From Hyphomicrobiales bacterium (lineage in GTDB: Bacteria; Pseudomonadota; Alphaproteobacteria; Rhizobiales; Rhizobiaceae), in the NCBI GenBank assembly GCA_900469955.1, contig UBYX01000045.1, forward strand, positions 1-64,000: 64,000 bases of DNA, in the 5' to 3' direction. Below, in pieces: positions 42,283 to 51,632 of this stretch (position 1 is the first letter of the stretch; each line of letters begins with the position of its first letter). Both the position numbers and the translations under genes were made by a program. The notes under the pieces were generated by a model. It ran no database searches. It saw only the letters and a program-made list of their open reading frames with translations, and was not told the origin of the DNA.

Positions 42283-44021
42283 CGTGCAGAACTTCCGTTT
42301 TTCACAGCGTCGGGCTCGGTGTAGCGGAACCGCCTGGAGTGGTCACGATCACGCGGGTCCGGCCGTGGGATGGCCGAGATGAGCGCCTGCGTATAGGGAT
42401 GATCGGGGGCATTGCAGACCTTGTCCGCCTCGCCGACCTCGACGAGCTTGCCGCGATACATGACACCGACGCGATCGCACATATAGCGGATGACGCCGAT
42501 GTCGTGGCTGATGAAGATGTAGGCCAGGCCAAGATCATCCTGTAGCCGCATCAGGAGATCGAGGACCTGGAAGCGCACCGAAACGTCGAGCGCCGAGGTC
42601 GCCTCGTCGGCCACGATGATGCGCGGGTTGAGGGTGATCGCGCGGGCGATGCCGATACGCTGGCGCTGACCGCCGGAAAAGGCATGCGGGTAACGCTCGC
42701 GCGTGGTCGGGTCTAGGCCGACCTGCTCCATCAGGTGGCAGACACGCTCATCCAGATCCTTGCCCCTTGCTATGCCATTGACGAGCAGCGGCTCGCCGAT
42801 GACCTGGGAGACGGTCATCCGCGGATTGAGCGACCCGAACGGATCCTGAAAAACCATGCGCAGCTCCCGCCTCGCCGCCTTCAGTTCGGCGCCGCCGATC
42901 TTCGCAAGATCCAGGACCGTGCCATCGGCGCGGCGGTAGCGCATTTCGCCGCCAGTGGGATCGTAGAGCCGCATGATCGACCGGCCCATGGTTGTCTTGC
43001 CCGAGCCGCTTTCGCCAACGATGCCGAGCGTTTCGCCTGGAAGCAGGGAGATCGAGACGTCATCCAGCGCCTTCATATCGCCGAAGTGCATGGACAGGTT
43101 GCGAATGTCGAGAAGCGGGGCAGCGGTAGTGTCGAGCGGCGGCCGCGCGAGCCGGATCTCGGCCTTCTGTTCCAGCTTCAGAACGGAACCGATCAGCATG
43201 CGCGTATAGGGATCCTGGGGCGAATGGAAGATCTGTTCCACCGGCCCGTATTCCTTCGCGACGCCGTGATGCATGACGAGAACATCATCGGCAATCTGGG
43301 CAACGACACCCATGTCGTGGGTGATAAACAGCACGGCCATGCCATGCGCTTTCTGGAGCCGCGAGATCAGGTCGAGGATTTCCGCCTGGGTGGTCACGTC
43401 GAGCGCTGTGGTCGGTTCGTCGGCAATGAGCAGCTGCGGCTTGCAGGCCAGCGCCATGGCGATCATCGCGCGTTGCCGCATGCCGCCCGAATACTGGAAT
43501 GCATACCGGTCGATCGCCTTTTCGGGATTGGGAATCTCCACCTGGCGCAGCAGCGAGATCGCTTCCGCCCTTGCCTCCGCCTTGCCCATCTTGAGGTGAA
43601 GACGGAGAGCCTCGGTGATCTGGTCTCCCACCGTATGCACCGGAGAAAGTGAGGACATCGGCTCCTGGAAGATCATGGCGATGTCGCGTCCGCGGACAGA
43701 GCGGATCGCCCGGCCGCGCGGATCGAGTTTGGCAAGATCGAGCGAGGTGCCGTCCGGCTGGTGAAGCAGGATCGATCCCGACGCGATACGACCGGGGGAA
43801 TCGATGATCTGCAGGATCGAGCGGGCAGTTACCGACTTGCCGGAACCGCTTTCGCCGACGACGCAGAGCGTCTTGCCCTGTTCGATGGAAAAGGAGAGGT
43901 CGTCGACGGCCCGGAAGATGCCGGTTCGGAGCGGAAATTCCGTTACCAGGTTGCGGACCTCAAGCAGCGGCTTGTTGGCTGTCATTGAAGGGCGGGGTGC
44001 GATGGACAGGATATCGGTCAT
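42279..44021 (-). CDS. Peptide/oligosaccharide ABC importer ATPase, DppD-DppF fused
   Basis: A 580-residue protein containing two complete nucleotide-binding domains (about residues 20-275 and 300-570). Each has a Walker A (GESGSGKS, GESGSGKT), a signature (YSGGMRQR, FSGGQRQR) and a Walker B (LLIADEPTTALD, IIVADEATSALD), plus the oligopeptide-type C-terminal segment (HPYTQALISAIP). This replaces the separate DppD and DppF subunits. The ATG at 44021 is just 7 bases after the permease stop. It energises the importer for the sugar-acid cluster. Confidence 0.93.
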   Translation of the reverse strand: MTDILSIAPRPSMTANKPLLEVRNLVTEFPLRTGIFRAVDDLSFSIEQGKTLCVVGESGSGKSVTARSILQIIDSPGRIASGSILLHQPDGTSLDLAKLDPRGRAIRSVRGRDIAMIFQEPMSSLSPVHTVGDQITEALRLHLKMGKAEARAEAISLLRQVEIPNPEKAIDRYAFQYSGGMRQRAMIAMALACKPQLLIADEPTTALDVTTQAEILDLISRLQKAHGMAVLFITHDMGVVAQIADDVLVMHHGVAKEYGPVEQIFHSPQDPYTRMLIGSVLKLEQKAEIRLARPPLDTTAAPLLDIRNLSMHFGDMKALDDVSISLLPGETLGIVGESGSGKTTMGRSIMRLYDPTGGEMRYRRADGTVLDLAKIGGAELKAARRELRMVFQDPFGSLNPRMTVSQVIGEPLLVNGIARGKDLDERVCHLMEQVGLDPTTRERYPHAFSGGQRQRIGIARAITLNPRIIVADEATSALDVSVRFQVLDLLMRLQDDLGLAYIFISHDIGVIRYMCDRVGVMYRGKLVEVGEADKVCNAPDHPYTQALISAIPRPDPRDRDHSRRFRYTEPDAVKNGSSAR

Positions 44022-44028
44022 CGGCGCC

Positions 44029-45150
44029 TCACTTGTTATAGGGGTCGGCGGCGTCGCGAAGGCCATCGCCGAAAAGATTGAGCGCCATGACGGCAATGAC
44101 GACCGCGAGCCCGGGCAGGAAGAGCCAGGGGGCTGTTGCGATCGAGCGAATGTTCTGCGCCTCGCGCAACAGCACGCCCCAGGAAATCGTCGGCGGCTGG
44201 AGGCCTAGACCAAGGAAGGAAAGCGAGGTTTCCGCAAGGATCATCGCCGGAACGGCAAGCGTCATGGAGGCGATGATGTGGCTTGAGAAGCTCGGCAGCA
44301 TGTGACGGAATATGATTCGTCCCTCCGACACCCCGTCCAGGCGCGCTGCAGCCACGAACTCCTCTGTCCTGAGTGACAGGAACCGTCCCCGCACCACACG
44401 GGCAAGCTGGGCCCAGCCGGTGAAGGACAATATGATGGTGATCATCATATATTGCAGCGTCGCAGGCCAACCTTGCGGCAGGGCCGCCGCCAGGGCGAGC
44501 CAGATGGGGATCGTCGGAAGCGAGAGAACGAAGTCGATCACCCGCTGCATGACGAAATCGATACGACCGCCGTAATAACCCGAAATGCCGCCGAGCACGA
44601 TCCCGAGAAACAGGGACAGGAAGACCCCGACGAGGCCGATGGAGAGAGACACCTGCGCGCCTTGCACCACGCGGCTGTAGACGTCGCGCCCGAGACGGTC
44701 GGCGCCGAACAGGAACAGCGGCCGCGTCTTATCGGTACTCGCGATGAGGTGGATGTCGGTTTCGAAGAGCCCGAGCACGGAATAGCTGAAGCCGCGCCCG
44801 AAAAGCTGGATCGGCACTTTCTTCGACGTATCCTCGATAAAGATGGCGGCGAGCGTGTTCGGATCGCGGGTCAGCCGCATGGGGTGGTAATAGAGACCAA
44901 AATCGAAGCCGTCGCTCGTATCGAAGAAATGCACGGCCTGGGGCGGATGGAATGTTGCCCGCGCGTTCTGGGCGATCGGGTCATTGATGGCGAAGAAGCC
45001 CGGTACCAAGGCGACGATATACATGGCGAGCGTCACGAAGAGCGCCGCCATGGCGAGCCGGTGCCGCTTGAATGCCCACCATATGAGCTGCCATTGGGAA
45101 GCGACGGCAGCACGATCCGGACGCAGGGTGGCGATGGAAACATCAACCAT
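44029..45150 (-). CDS. Peptide/oligosaccharide ABC permease (DppC/YejE-like)
   Basis: A 373-residue permease with an N-terminal helix (LAMAALFVTLAMYIVALVPG), an unusually long periplasmic stretch at about residues 55-165 as in YejE-type OppC proteins, and five further helices with EAA loop AAARLDGVSEGRIIFRHMLP. The ribosome site GGAGG lies 7 bases upstream of the ATG at 45150. It pairs with the DppB-like protein encoded just upstream. Confidence 0.92.
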   Translation of the reverse strand: MVDVSIATLRPDRAAVASQWQLIWWAFKRHRLAMAALFVTLAMYIVALVPGFFAINDPIAQNARATFHPPQAVHFFDTSDGFDFGLYYHPMRLTRDPNTLAAIFIEDTSKKVPIQLFGRGFSYSVLGLFETDIHLIASTDKTRPLFLFGADRLGRDVYSRVVQGAQVSLSIGLVGVFLSLFLGIVLGGISGYYGGRIDFVMQRVIDFVLSLPTIPIWLALAAALPQGWPATLQYMMITIILSFTGWAQLARVVRGRFLSLRTEEFVAAARLDGVSEGRIIFRHMLPSFSSHIIASMTLAVPAMILAETSLSFLGLGLQPPTISWGVLLREAQNIRSIATAPWLFLPGLAVVIAVMALNLFGDGLRDAADPYNK

Positions 45151-45161
45151 TGACTGGCCTC

Positions 45162-46148
45162 CTATTCGAGACGGATGCGCGGATCGACCAGCGCAAGCAG
45201 GATATCGCTGATCAGCGAACCGATGAGCGTGAGCGCGCAGATCAGGAGCACGAAGGCACCCGCGAGATACATGTCCTGCGCCATCAGCGACTGCAACAGA
45301 AGCGGCGCGGCGGTCGGAAGGTTGAGCACGATCGCCACCACGACCGAACCGGAAATGAGGTTCGGAAGAAGCCAGGCGATGGTTGAGATGAACGGGTTGA
45401 GCGCGATCCGCAGCGGATATTTGACCAGCAGCCGAAATTCCGAGAGGCCCTTCGCGCGTGCCGTCGTCACATAGGGCTTCGGCAGTTCATCCAGCATGTT
45501 GGCGCGCATTACACGGATGAGGCTGGCTGTCGAGGAGACCGCCAGGATCGCCACCGGCAGCCACAAATGGGTCAGCAGATCGTACATCTTGCCGATGCTC
45601 CAGGGTGCCGTTTCGTACTGCGATGAGAAAAGACCGCCCACATCCTGCCCGAACTCGACTGCCGCGACGTACATCAGTACCAGTGCCAGCAGGAAGGACG
45701 GGATCGAAAGCCCGAAGAAGGTGAAAGCCGTGAAAGCATAGTCGCCGATGGAATACTTCTTGACGGCGGAGTAAACCCCGATCGGCAGCGCCAGCGCCCA
45801 GGTCGCGATCAGGCTTGCGAGCGCCAGAACGAGCGTCAGCGCCATGCGTTCCCAGATCAACCCGGAGACCGGCTGCTGCCATTCAAACGAGAGGCCGAAA
45901 TCGCCGCGAGTGACAATGCCCCAGATCCACTTGAGATACTGAACCAGCATCGGCTGATCGAGGCCGAAACGCTCGCGCAACTGGGCGGCGGTATTCTGGT
46001 CGACCACTTCGTTGGACGACGCCAGGGTGGCGATGTAGGTCGTGACGAAGTCGCCCGGCGGGAGCTGGATCAGCACGAAGGCGAGAAAACTCACTGCAAA
46101 CAGTGAAGGGATCATCCAGAAAAGTCGTTTGATGACGAATTTCAGCAT
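45162..46148 (-). CDS. Peptide/oligosaccharide ABC permease (DppB-like)
   Basis: A 328-residue permease starting MLKFVIKRLFWMIPSLFAVS, the family's usual N-terminal helix, with PPGDFVTTYIA, a periplasmic segment, and the TTARAKGLSEFRLLVKYPLR coupling loop. The C-terminal SDILLALVDPRIRLE is typical of DppB. It is separated from the binding-protein gene by 121 bases that hold a GC-rich hairpin. Confidence 0.92.
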   Translation of the reverse strand: MLKFVIKRLFWMIPSLFAVSFLAFVLIQLPPGDFVTTYIATLASSNEVVDQNTAAQLRERFGLDQPMLVQYLKWIWGIVTRGDFGLSFEWQQPVSGLIWERMALTLVLALASLIATWALALPIGVYSAVKKYSIGDYAFTAFTFFGLSIPSFLLALVLMYVAAVEFGQDVGGLFSSQYETAPWSIGKMYDLLTHLWLPVAILAVSSTASLIRVMRANMLDELPKPYVTTARAKGLSEFRLLVKYPLRIALNPFISTIAWLLPNLISGSVVVAIVLNLPTAAPLLLQSLMAQDMYLAGAFVLLICALTLIGSLISDILLALVDPRIRLE

Positions 46149-46233
46149 GGGAATGCTCGCAATTCGGGTTGCATGACGCGTCGATGCGAACCGTTAGGCT
46201 CGCCCGGCGTCTTGCAACGGGACTGGGAGAAGA

Positions 46234-46256
46234 TGCCGCCGCGGTGGGCGGCGGCA
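46234..46256 (-). repeat. GC-rich stem-loop between binding-protein and permease genes
   Basis: The 9-bp arms TGCCGCCGC and GCGGCGGCA are perfectly complementary around a 5-base loop. It lies 14 bases downstream of the binding-protein stop in the direction of transcription and has no T-run, so it looks like an mRNA-stabilising or attenuating hairpin rather than a full terminator. Confidence 0.5.
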
Positions 46257-46269
46257 CCGGCGAGGCAAA

Positions 46270-48219
46270 TCAGCTCGTGAAGGTGAACTGCTGCGGCAGG
46301 GCAGGACCGGGATTCGGCCACGACCAGCTATCAGGCTGTTTTTCCGGCACATTGCGCAGATTGTTACGGATGACGCCGAAGCCGCCGACCGCAAGGCAGA
46401 TGCCGATGGTCTCGAAATCTTCAGCCGCGAGGTCGAAGATCTGTTTCATGATCGCGCCTCGCTTGTCGAGGTCGGCGGTCGACCGCGCCTCGTCAAAAAG
46501 CTTCATGCGCTTCTTCTGGCTTTCCGGAGGCTCCTCGCCCTTCTGACCGTTGGACGTATACCAGAGCGTCCACGGGATTGCGTAACGCGAACCCTGCGGA
46601 TGGAAGGCAAAGTAGTCACGCGGGTCGAGCATCGGATCGAGGCCGCCGGGGCCGGGCCAGACCTGCGCATCATGGGCGTTGTCGTCGCCGCGGGTGTAGT
46701 AGAGCGCCCGCTCGATGGTATTGACCTTCATGTCTATGCCGATTTGGGCCCAATGCGCCTTCACAAGCTCCAGCACGTCGACCAGATCGGGATAGAGCGT
46801 CGGAATGACGTCGACGGCGAAGAAGACAGGCTGACCGTCCGGACGAAGCCGAATGCCGCTGCCGTTCTTCTTGTCGAAGCCGGCCTTGTCCAGCATCGCA
46901 TTGGCCTTGTCCGGATCGTATTCCGTGAACTGGCGCCCCAGCTTCTCGTGATGCCAGGGATGTCCAGGGCGCGGGCCGGTCTGATAGCCTTCGCTCTGGC
47001 CGAAATAAATGATGTCGATGATCTCCTGCCGGTTGATGCCGATCGAGAGAGCCTGGCGGAAGGATTTATCGGCGAACATCTTTCGCATCGCCGGGTCCTT
47101 GTGGGTCATGTTCAGATAGAGCTGGCACTGCTGCGCGGCGGACGGCACGAGCTGCAGCAGCCGGTAGTCGCCCTTCTGCATGTTCTGAGACAGGGTAGGC
47201 TTGTTGGCGAGCGTGCTGATATGGCGCTCCTGGATGTCGACCTTGCCGGAGATGACGTTCAGCATCAGCGACTCGACGTCCTGCGAAATGCCGAAATTGA
47301 TCTCGTCGACATAGGGAAGCTGATTGCCCTCCGTATCGACCTGCCAGAAATAAGGGTTGCGGACCATGAGCACCCGCGTGGCACCGCCGGAATAGGCTTC
47401 CTTGACGATCCAGGGATCGAGCGTCGGCTTGTCGACATTGCCCCACCGCGACGGGATTTCGATATCGCCGCACTTGGCGCGGAAAAGCTCCGTCCAGCTC
47501 GATACGCCCGCAGCCTTCACATCGGCATGGAGGTTCGTATTGTATTTCGGCAGGAACTTGCTGCAGTAGTGCTTGGCAAAGAGCGTCGGATGCTGTCCGA
47601 GAGGGGTCGCCAGGTTTTCCAGGTAGAGCGCGTTTGCGGCGGCGAAAGTGAATTTGACGGTATAATCGTCGACCTTTTCGACGGTGACCGGCTTGCCGGC
47701 AACGGAAATCTGAGCCGGCGTCGCGCTGTAGAGTTCCTTGTTCTTGACCACATCCTCAATGGCGAAGACGACGTCATCGGCGGTGAACGGGTGGCCGTCG
47801 GACCATTTTGCGCCCTTCAGAAGATGGAATGTGAACTGGGTGGCGTCGGCACTGACCTCCCATTTTTCGGCAAGATTGGGCAGGACCTGTGTGAAATCCA
47901 TATTCCACCGCACCAGCCCCTGATTGCCGACCATGCGCAGAATGCCATTGTGGTCCGACGAGCCGCGCAGACCGCGCCGCAACGTGCCGCCATAGGTGCC
48001 GATCTTCTCGAAAGGCTTGATAACCAGCGGGTTCTGCGGCAGGCGCTCGGCCAGCGGCGGCAGCTTGCCGTCTTTCACGAGTGCCGCCAATTGCGGCGCT
48101 TCTTTTCCGGCCGCGGCCTGTGCGTTGGTGCCGGCAACGGAGAGAGCGACGGCTCCGCCCACGCCTGCCAAGAATGTCCGGCGTGTCACACCGGCAGAAA
48201 TAAAATTATCGTCGTGCAT
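46270..48219 (-). CDS. Family-5 periplasmic binding protein for the Dpp-type importer, Tat signal
   Basis: A 649-residue extracellular solute-binding protein of the peptide/nickel/oligosaccharide type. The N-terminus VTRRTFLAGVGGAVALS is a twin-arginine signal, so the protein is probably exported folded. The mature part has the family pattern LAEKWEVSADATQFTFHLLK ... WSDGHPFTADDV. Its length (family usual about 530) resembles the longer oligosaccharide-associated group. The ATG at 48219 follows GGAGATCAGG. It opens the leftward operon of the sugar-acid cluster, so an oxidised sugar or oligomer is a more likely ligand than a peptide. Confidence 0.9.
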   Translation of the reverse strand: MHDDNFISAGVTRRTFLAGVGGAVALSVAGTNAQAAAGKEAPQLAALVKDGKLPPLAERLPQNPLVIKPFEKIGTYGGTLRRGLRGSSDHNGILRMVGNQGLVRWNMDFTQVLPNLAEKWEVSADATQFTFHLLKGAKWSDGHPFTADDVVFAIEDVVKNKELYSATPAQISVAGKPVTVEKVDDYTVKFTFAAANALYLENLATPLGQHPTLFAKHYCSKFLPKYNTNLHADVKAAGVSSWTELFRAKCGDIEIPSRWGNVDKPTLDPWIVKEAYSGGATRVLMVRNPYFWQVDTEGNQLPYVDEINFGISQDVESLMLNVISGKVDIQERHISTLANKPTLSQNMQKGDYRLLQLVPSAAQQCQLYLNMTHKDPAMRKMFADKSFRQALSIGINRQEIIDIIYFGQSEGYQTGPRPGHPWHHEKLGRQFTEYDPDKANAMLDKAGFDKKNGSGIRLRPDGQPVFFAVDVIPTLYPDLVDVLELVKAHWAQIGIDMKVNTIERALYYTRGDDNAHDAQVWPGPGGLDPMLDPRDYFAFHPQGSRYAIPWTLWYTSNGQKGEEPPESQKKRMKLFDEARSTADLDKRGAIMKQIFDLAAEDFETIGICLAVGGFGVIRNNLRNVPEKQPDSWSWPNPGPALPQQFTFTS

Positions 48220-48335
48220 CCTGATCTCCTCCCAAATCCACACCGAGCTTCTCGCCGGGCCGTCCCGCCCGAGCGGCCTCCCAGCCGCAACGCCTCGGAC
48301 CTCCATCCGATCACCCCGGACCATAAGCCGCTTTT

Positions 48336-48386
48336 CAGATGATTACAAGTATTGACAGATTTTTACAGATTACATAGCTGTATCTG
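48336..48386. promoter_or_regulatory. Divergent control region of the sugar-acid cluster
   Basis: CAGAT occurs at 48336, 48356 and 48366, with its inverse ATCTG at 48382-48386; the spacings of 20 and 10 bases keep the copies on one face of the helix. GATTACA occurs at 48341 and 48368, and a TACA-TAGC-TGTA dyad lies at 48371-48382. A TTGACA -35 box (48352-48357) points rightward. The adjacent GntR/FCD regulator is the likely binder, controlling both operons. Confidence 0.5.
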
Positions 48387-48415
48387 AAAGTGCCCAGTCC
48401 CGTGGGAGGACAGGA

Positions 48416-49129
48416 ATGACATTCACCGAGGAAGTGCGGGAAAAGCTGAAGGCCGTTTCGACGGCCACATTGACGACCGTGCTCTTGAAGCGCGGGCTTC
48501 GGAACGTTTTCATTCGCGGCGTTTACAAGATCAATCCGGATGCGCCGCGACTGGTCGGACCAGCCTTCACCCTGCGATACATTCCGGCTCGGGAGGATAT
48601 CGATAATATCGGCGTCTTTAACGACCGCACCCATCCGCAGCGGCGTGCGATCGAAGAATGCCCGCCGGGCCATGTTCTTGTGATGGACAGCCGAAAGGAC
48701 CCGTCGGCCGCTTCCGCTGGCGGAATTCTGGTAACCCGGCTCTACATGCGCGGCGCGGCGGGCGTGGTGACCGACGGCGGCTTCCGCGACACACCCGAGA
48801 TCGCAAAACTGCCGTTTGCCACGTATCATTCCGCGCCGTCTGCCCCGACCAATCTCATCCGCCACCATGCACTGGATATCAACCAGCCGATCGGCTGCGG
48901 CGACGTGCCGGTTTATCCCGGAGATATCATCGTCGGTGACGGCGAGGGTGTGGTTGTCATTCCAGCGGGCATAGCGCAAGAGGTCGCCGACGAGGCTTTC
49001 GAGCAGACGGTTTTTGAGGATTTCGTCGAGGATCGCGTGAAGGCGGGGCAAGGCATTTTCGGTCTCTATCCGCCTGGCCCGGAAGCCGAAGCGGAATTCC
49101 GCGATTGGAGACGTGAGAAGGGACGTTGA
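48416..49129 (+). CDS. RraA-like / HMG-CHA aldolase-superfamily protein
   Basis: A 237-residue protein of the RraA-like superfamily, which includes 4-hydroxy-4-methyl-2-oxoglutarate aldolases, oxaloacetate decarboxylases and RNase E regulator RraA. The metal/pyruvate-binding signature is clear: GGILVTRLYMRGAAGVVTDG followed by FRDTPEI, and later GDGEGVVVIP. Characterised enzymes cleave 2-keto-4-hydroxy acids to pyruvate. Presence in a sugar-acid operon suggests an aldolase on a keto-acid intermediate rather than RNA metabolism. The stop overlaps the GntR start (TGATG). Confidence 0.88.
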   Translation: MTFTEEVREKLKAVSTATLTTVLLKRGLRNVFIRGVYKINPDAPRLVGPAFTLRYIPAREDIDNIGVFNDRTHPQRRAIEECPPGHVLVMDSRKDPSAASAGGILVTRLYMRGAAGVVTDGGFRDTPEIAKLPFATYHSAPSAPTNLIRHHALDINQPIGCGDVPVYPGDIIVGDGEGVVVIPAGIAQEVADEAFEQTVFEDFVEDRVKAGQGIFGLYPPGPEAEAEFRDWRREKGR

Positions 49130-49848
49130 TGGACCAGTCCGGCGTGATAGCGGCGGCAAAAGCCGAGCCTCGTTTCAGCGACATCATCTACGAGAAGATC
49201 GTGGGAATGATCGCCGACGGCCGCTTTCCCGTGAACGAGCGGCTTCCCTCGGAGCCGAATCTGGCCATCCTGTTCGGTGCATCCAGACCGGTGGTCCGCG
49301 AGGCGCTTGAGCGGCTGAGGGCGGACCAGTTGATCGTCTCGCGCAAGGGGTCGGGCTCCTATGTCCGCCAGAGACCGGATTCCTCGGTGCTCAAGGAGGT
49401 TCCCGTGGGATCCTTGGCGGATGTGCAGCGGTTCTTCGAGTTCAGGGCGGGCCTGGAGGCGGAGGCCGCGGAACTGGCGGCCCGCAATTGGCAGCCTCAC
49501 GACAAGATCCGCATCACCGCGGCGCTGAAGGCGCTCGAACATTGTCTCGAGGTCGGCGAACTCGGGGCAGAGGAAGATCAGGCGCTGCACGATGCGATCG
49601 CGATGGCGACCGGCAATCAGTTCCACACCACGGTGAGGGAATGGTTCAAGCCGCATTTCGCCATCGGCATGTCGGTCACGCGCAGTCTCAGTCTGAAACG
49701 AACCCCCCTGCATGTCCGCAACGTCCAGGACGAGCATACGGCCATCGTCGAAGCCATTCTGGCCCGAAACGAGCTGGAAGCACATCACGCCATGAAGACG
49801 CACATTCTGAACGCACGCGCCCGTATGTTCCAGGGCGTGGGAGGATAA
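49129..49848 (+). CDS. GntR-family (FCD/FadR-type) transcriptional regulator
   Basis: A 239-residue regulator. The N-terminal winged helix has the GntR pattern RLPSEPNLAILFGASRPVVR and LIVSRKGSGSYV (about residues 40-82). The C-terminal helical FCD domain contains metal-ligand-like histidines (DQALHDAIA, DEHTAIVEAI). FCD regulators typically sense sugar acids such as uronates, aldonates or keto-deoxy acids. It lies second in the rightward operon. The ATG at 49129 is preferred over the TTG one codon earlier. Confidence 0.93.
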   Translation: MDQSGVIAAAKAEPRFSDIIYEKIVGMIADGRFPVNERLPSEPNLAILFGASRPVVREALERLRADQLIVSRKGSGSYVRQRPDSSVLKEVPVGSLADVQRFFEFRAGLEAEAAELAARNWQPHDKIRITAALKALEHCLEVGELGAEEDQALHDAIAMATGNQFHTTVREWFKPHFAIGMSVTRSLSLKRTPLHVRNVQDEHTAIVEAILARNELEAHHAMKTHILNARARMFQGVGG

Positions 49849-49895
49849 GGCCTGCCATAAGCCGCGGCGCGGGGAGGCGCACGGAGGAGGATGTT

Positions 49896-50726
49896 TTGAA
49901 ACGGATAGCAATGACGGGCGGCTCGGGCCACATCGCCTCGCAGCTGAGAGCCTTCCTCGGCCCGGAAGTCGAACATGTGAGGCTTATCGGCCTTCGGCCG
50001 CCGAAGGCGCTGGCTTCCAATGAAAGCTTCTTTGCGGCCGATCTGGCCGATGCCGATGCGATGGCCGCAGCGTTGAAGGATATGGACGGCGTCATCCATC
50101 TCGGCGGGATTGCGCGGGAGGCGGCTATCGGCGACATCCTGCACAGCAACGTCCTCGGCACCTACAATCTCTACCAGGCGGCGCGGGAAAACGGTGTGGG
50201 CCGGGTCGTCTTTGCATCGAGCAACCATGCGACCGGCTTTTATCCCCGCACCGACACCATCACGCCGCTCGACCCCGCACGCCCCGACAGCCGCTACGGC
50301 CTGTCGAAATGCTGGGGCGAGCTCGTTGCCGGCCTTTATTACGACACCGCCGGCATCCGAACGCTTTCCATCCGGATCGGCAATGCGGCCCCCTATCCCA
50401 ACAGCGAGCGATCAGCGGCGATCTGGATCAGCGCGCGCGATCTTTGGCAACTCGTGAAGATCGGCCTTACCCATCCCGACGTCGCAGCTGCGGTCGTCTA
50501 CGGCATGTCGCGCACCGATGCCGGCTGGTGGCGAGACGAGGTCGCCGAACGCCTGGGCTATCGGCCGCAGGACATAGCGCGCGACCATCTCCGGGTCGAA
50601 AGCCGGGCGGAAAGCACGGTTGAATCCACCTTTCAGGGCGGCGCCTTTTGCGCCCCCGAGCATGACGGGACGATGCGAATGCGTGACAGAAATGGACTGG
50701 TTGCATGCCTGGAGGTGGTGCTGTGA
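49896..50726 (+). CDS. Uronate dehydrogenase-like NAD-dependent epimerase/dehydratase family protein
   Basis: A 276-residue extended SDR. The NAD motif TGGSGHIASQL is near the N-terminus and the active-site YGLSK tyrosine/lysine is present. The segments VVFASSNHATGFYPRTD, YGLSKCWGELVAGLYYD and TDAGWWRDE closely resemble Agrobacterium uronate dehydrogenase, which oxidises galacturonate or glucuronate to the aldarolactone. The start is TTG at 49896 behind an excellent GGAGGAGG site; no ATG fits. The stop overlaps the next GTG start. Specificity for hexuronate is inferred. Confidence 0.88.
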   Translation: MKRIAMTGGSGHIASQLRAFLGPEVEHVRLIGLRPPKALASNESFFAADLADADAMAAALKDMDGVIHLGGIAREAAIGDILHSNVLGTYNLYQAARENGVGRVVFASSNHATGFYPRTDTITPLDPARPDSRYGLSKCWGELVAGLYYDTAGIRTLSIRIGNAAPYPNSERSAAIWISARDLWQLVKIGLTHPDVAAAVVYGMSRTDAGWWRDEVAERLGYRPQDIARDHLRVESRAESTVESTFQGGAFCAPEHDGTMRMRDRNGLVACLEVVL

Positions 50727-51601
50727 GCGAAACCAAGATCATCACCCCTCAGGTGCGGCGCGTCATAGACCTGCCCTTGCAGGTCGGTGAATCTCCCGTG
50801 TGGGACGACAGGACGGGCGACCTCTGGTTCGTCGATATCCTCGCTCCGGCAGCGCTCTGCCTGAGGGCCGACGGACGTATCGACCGTTTCGACATGCCTT
50901 TCAAGATCGGCTGCCTGGCGCTCTGCGAGGGGGACGATATCGCCGTTGGCCTGGAGAGCGGCGTTCATCTGCTGAACCCCAAAACGGGGACGATGAAACT
51001 GATCTGCAATCCCGATGGCGGGCGCCCCGACAGCCGATTGAATGACGGGAAGGTCGGCCCCGACGGGTGCTTCTGGGTCGGGACCCGCGACGAGGCGGTG
51101 CCGCAGACGGGGAATGCCCGCCTCTACCGGGTTATGCCGGACGGCAGCTTTTCGACAATTGCAGATGGCCTGTTGACGTCCAACGGCCTTGCCTGGAGCC
51201 CGGACGGCCGGACGATGTATCATTCCGACAGCAGCGGGCTCTTTGCCCAGATCTTCGATTTCGATCCGGCCATAGGCGTCACCAGCGGACCCAGGCGGCT
51301 GCACGACTTCACGCCGGAGGAAGGTCGTCCGGACGGTGCGGCGATGGATGCGGACGGCTTTTACTGGATCGCCGGCGTACTGTCCGGGGGCGTCAATCGG
51401 CTTTCACCTGATGGCGACGTCATTGAAATCTACAAGATGCCTGCGAAATCGCCGACCATGCCCTGTTTCGGCGGCCGGGATCTCGACACGATCTATGTCA
51501 CGTCGCTTTCTACCGACAACAACGGCACATTCGAGAAGGGGACACTATTCGCCTTCGAGACCGGGGTGCGCGGCACTCCCGTGCACCGCTTCGCAATCTG
51601 A
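50723..51601 (+). CDS. SMP-30/gluconolactonase-family lactonase
   Basis: A 292-residue six-bladed beta-propeller of the SMP-30 family. Metal ligands appear in the GESPVWDDRTGDLWFVD start, the LNDGKVGPDGCFWVGT loop, TSNGLAWSPDG and RPDGAAMDADGFYW. These enzymes hydrolyse sugar lactones. Directly following the uronate-dehydrogenase-like gene with a four-base overlap (GTGA), it is the natural candidate to open the lactone product. The GTG start has a GGAGGTGG ribosome site. Confidence 0.92.
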   Translation: MSETKIITPQVRRVIDLPLQVGESPVWDDRTGDLWFVDILAPAALCLRADGRIDRFDMPFKIGCLALCEGDDIAVGLESGVHLLNPKTGTMKLICNPDGGRPDSRLNDGKVGPDGCFWVGTRDEAVPQTGNARLYRVMPDGSFSTIADGLLTSNGLAWSPDGRTMYHSDSSGLFAQIFDFDPAIGVTSGPRRLHDFTPEEGRPDGAAMDADGFYWIAGVLSGGVNRLSPDGDVIEIYKMPAKSPTMPCFGGRDLDTIYVTSLSTDNNGTFEKGTLFAFETGVRGTPVHRFAI

Positions 51602-51632
51602 TCCATCATCTCCCACCTGGAGAGGGAAAGAC

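Noticed and set aside
46600..48342. A 580-codon plus-strand frame opposite the Dpp-type binding protein
   Set aside because: The minus-strand frame has a Tat signal and family-5 binding-protein motifs; the plus-strand frame is a GC-driven shadow.
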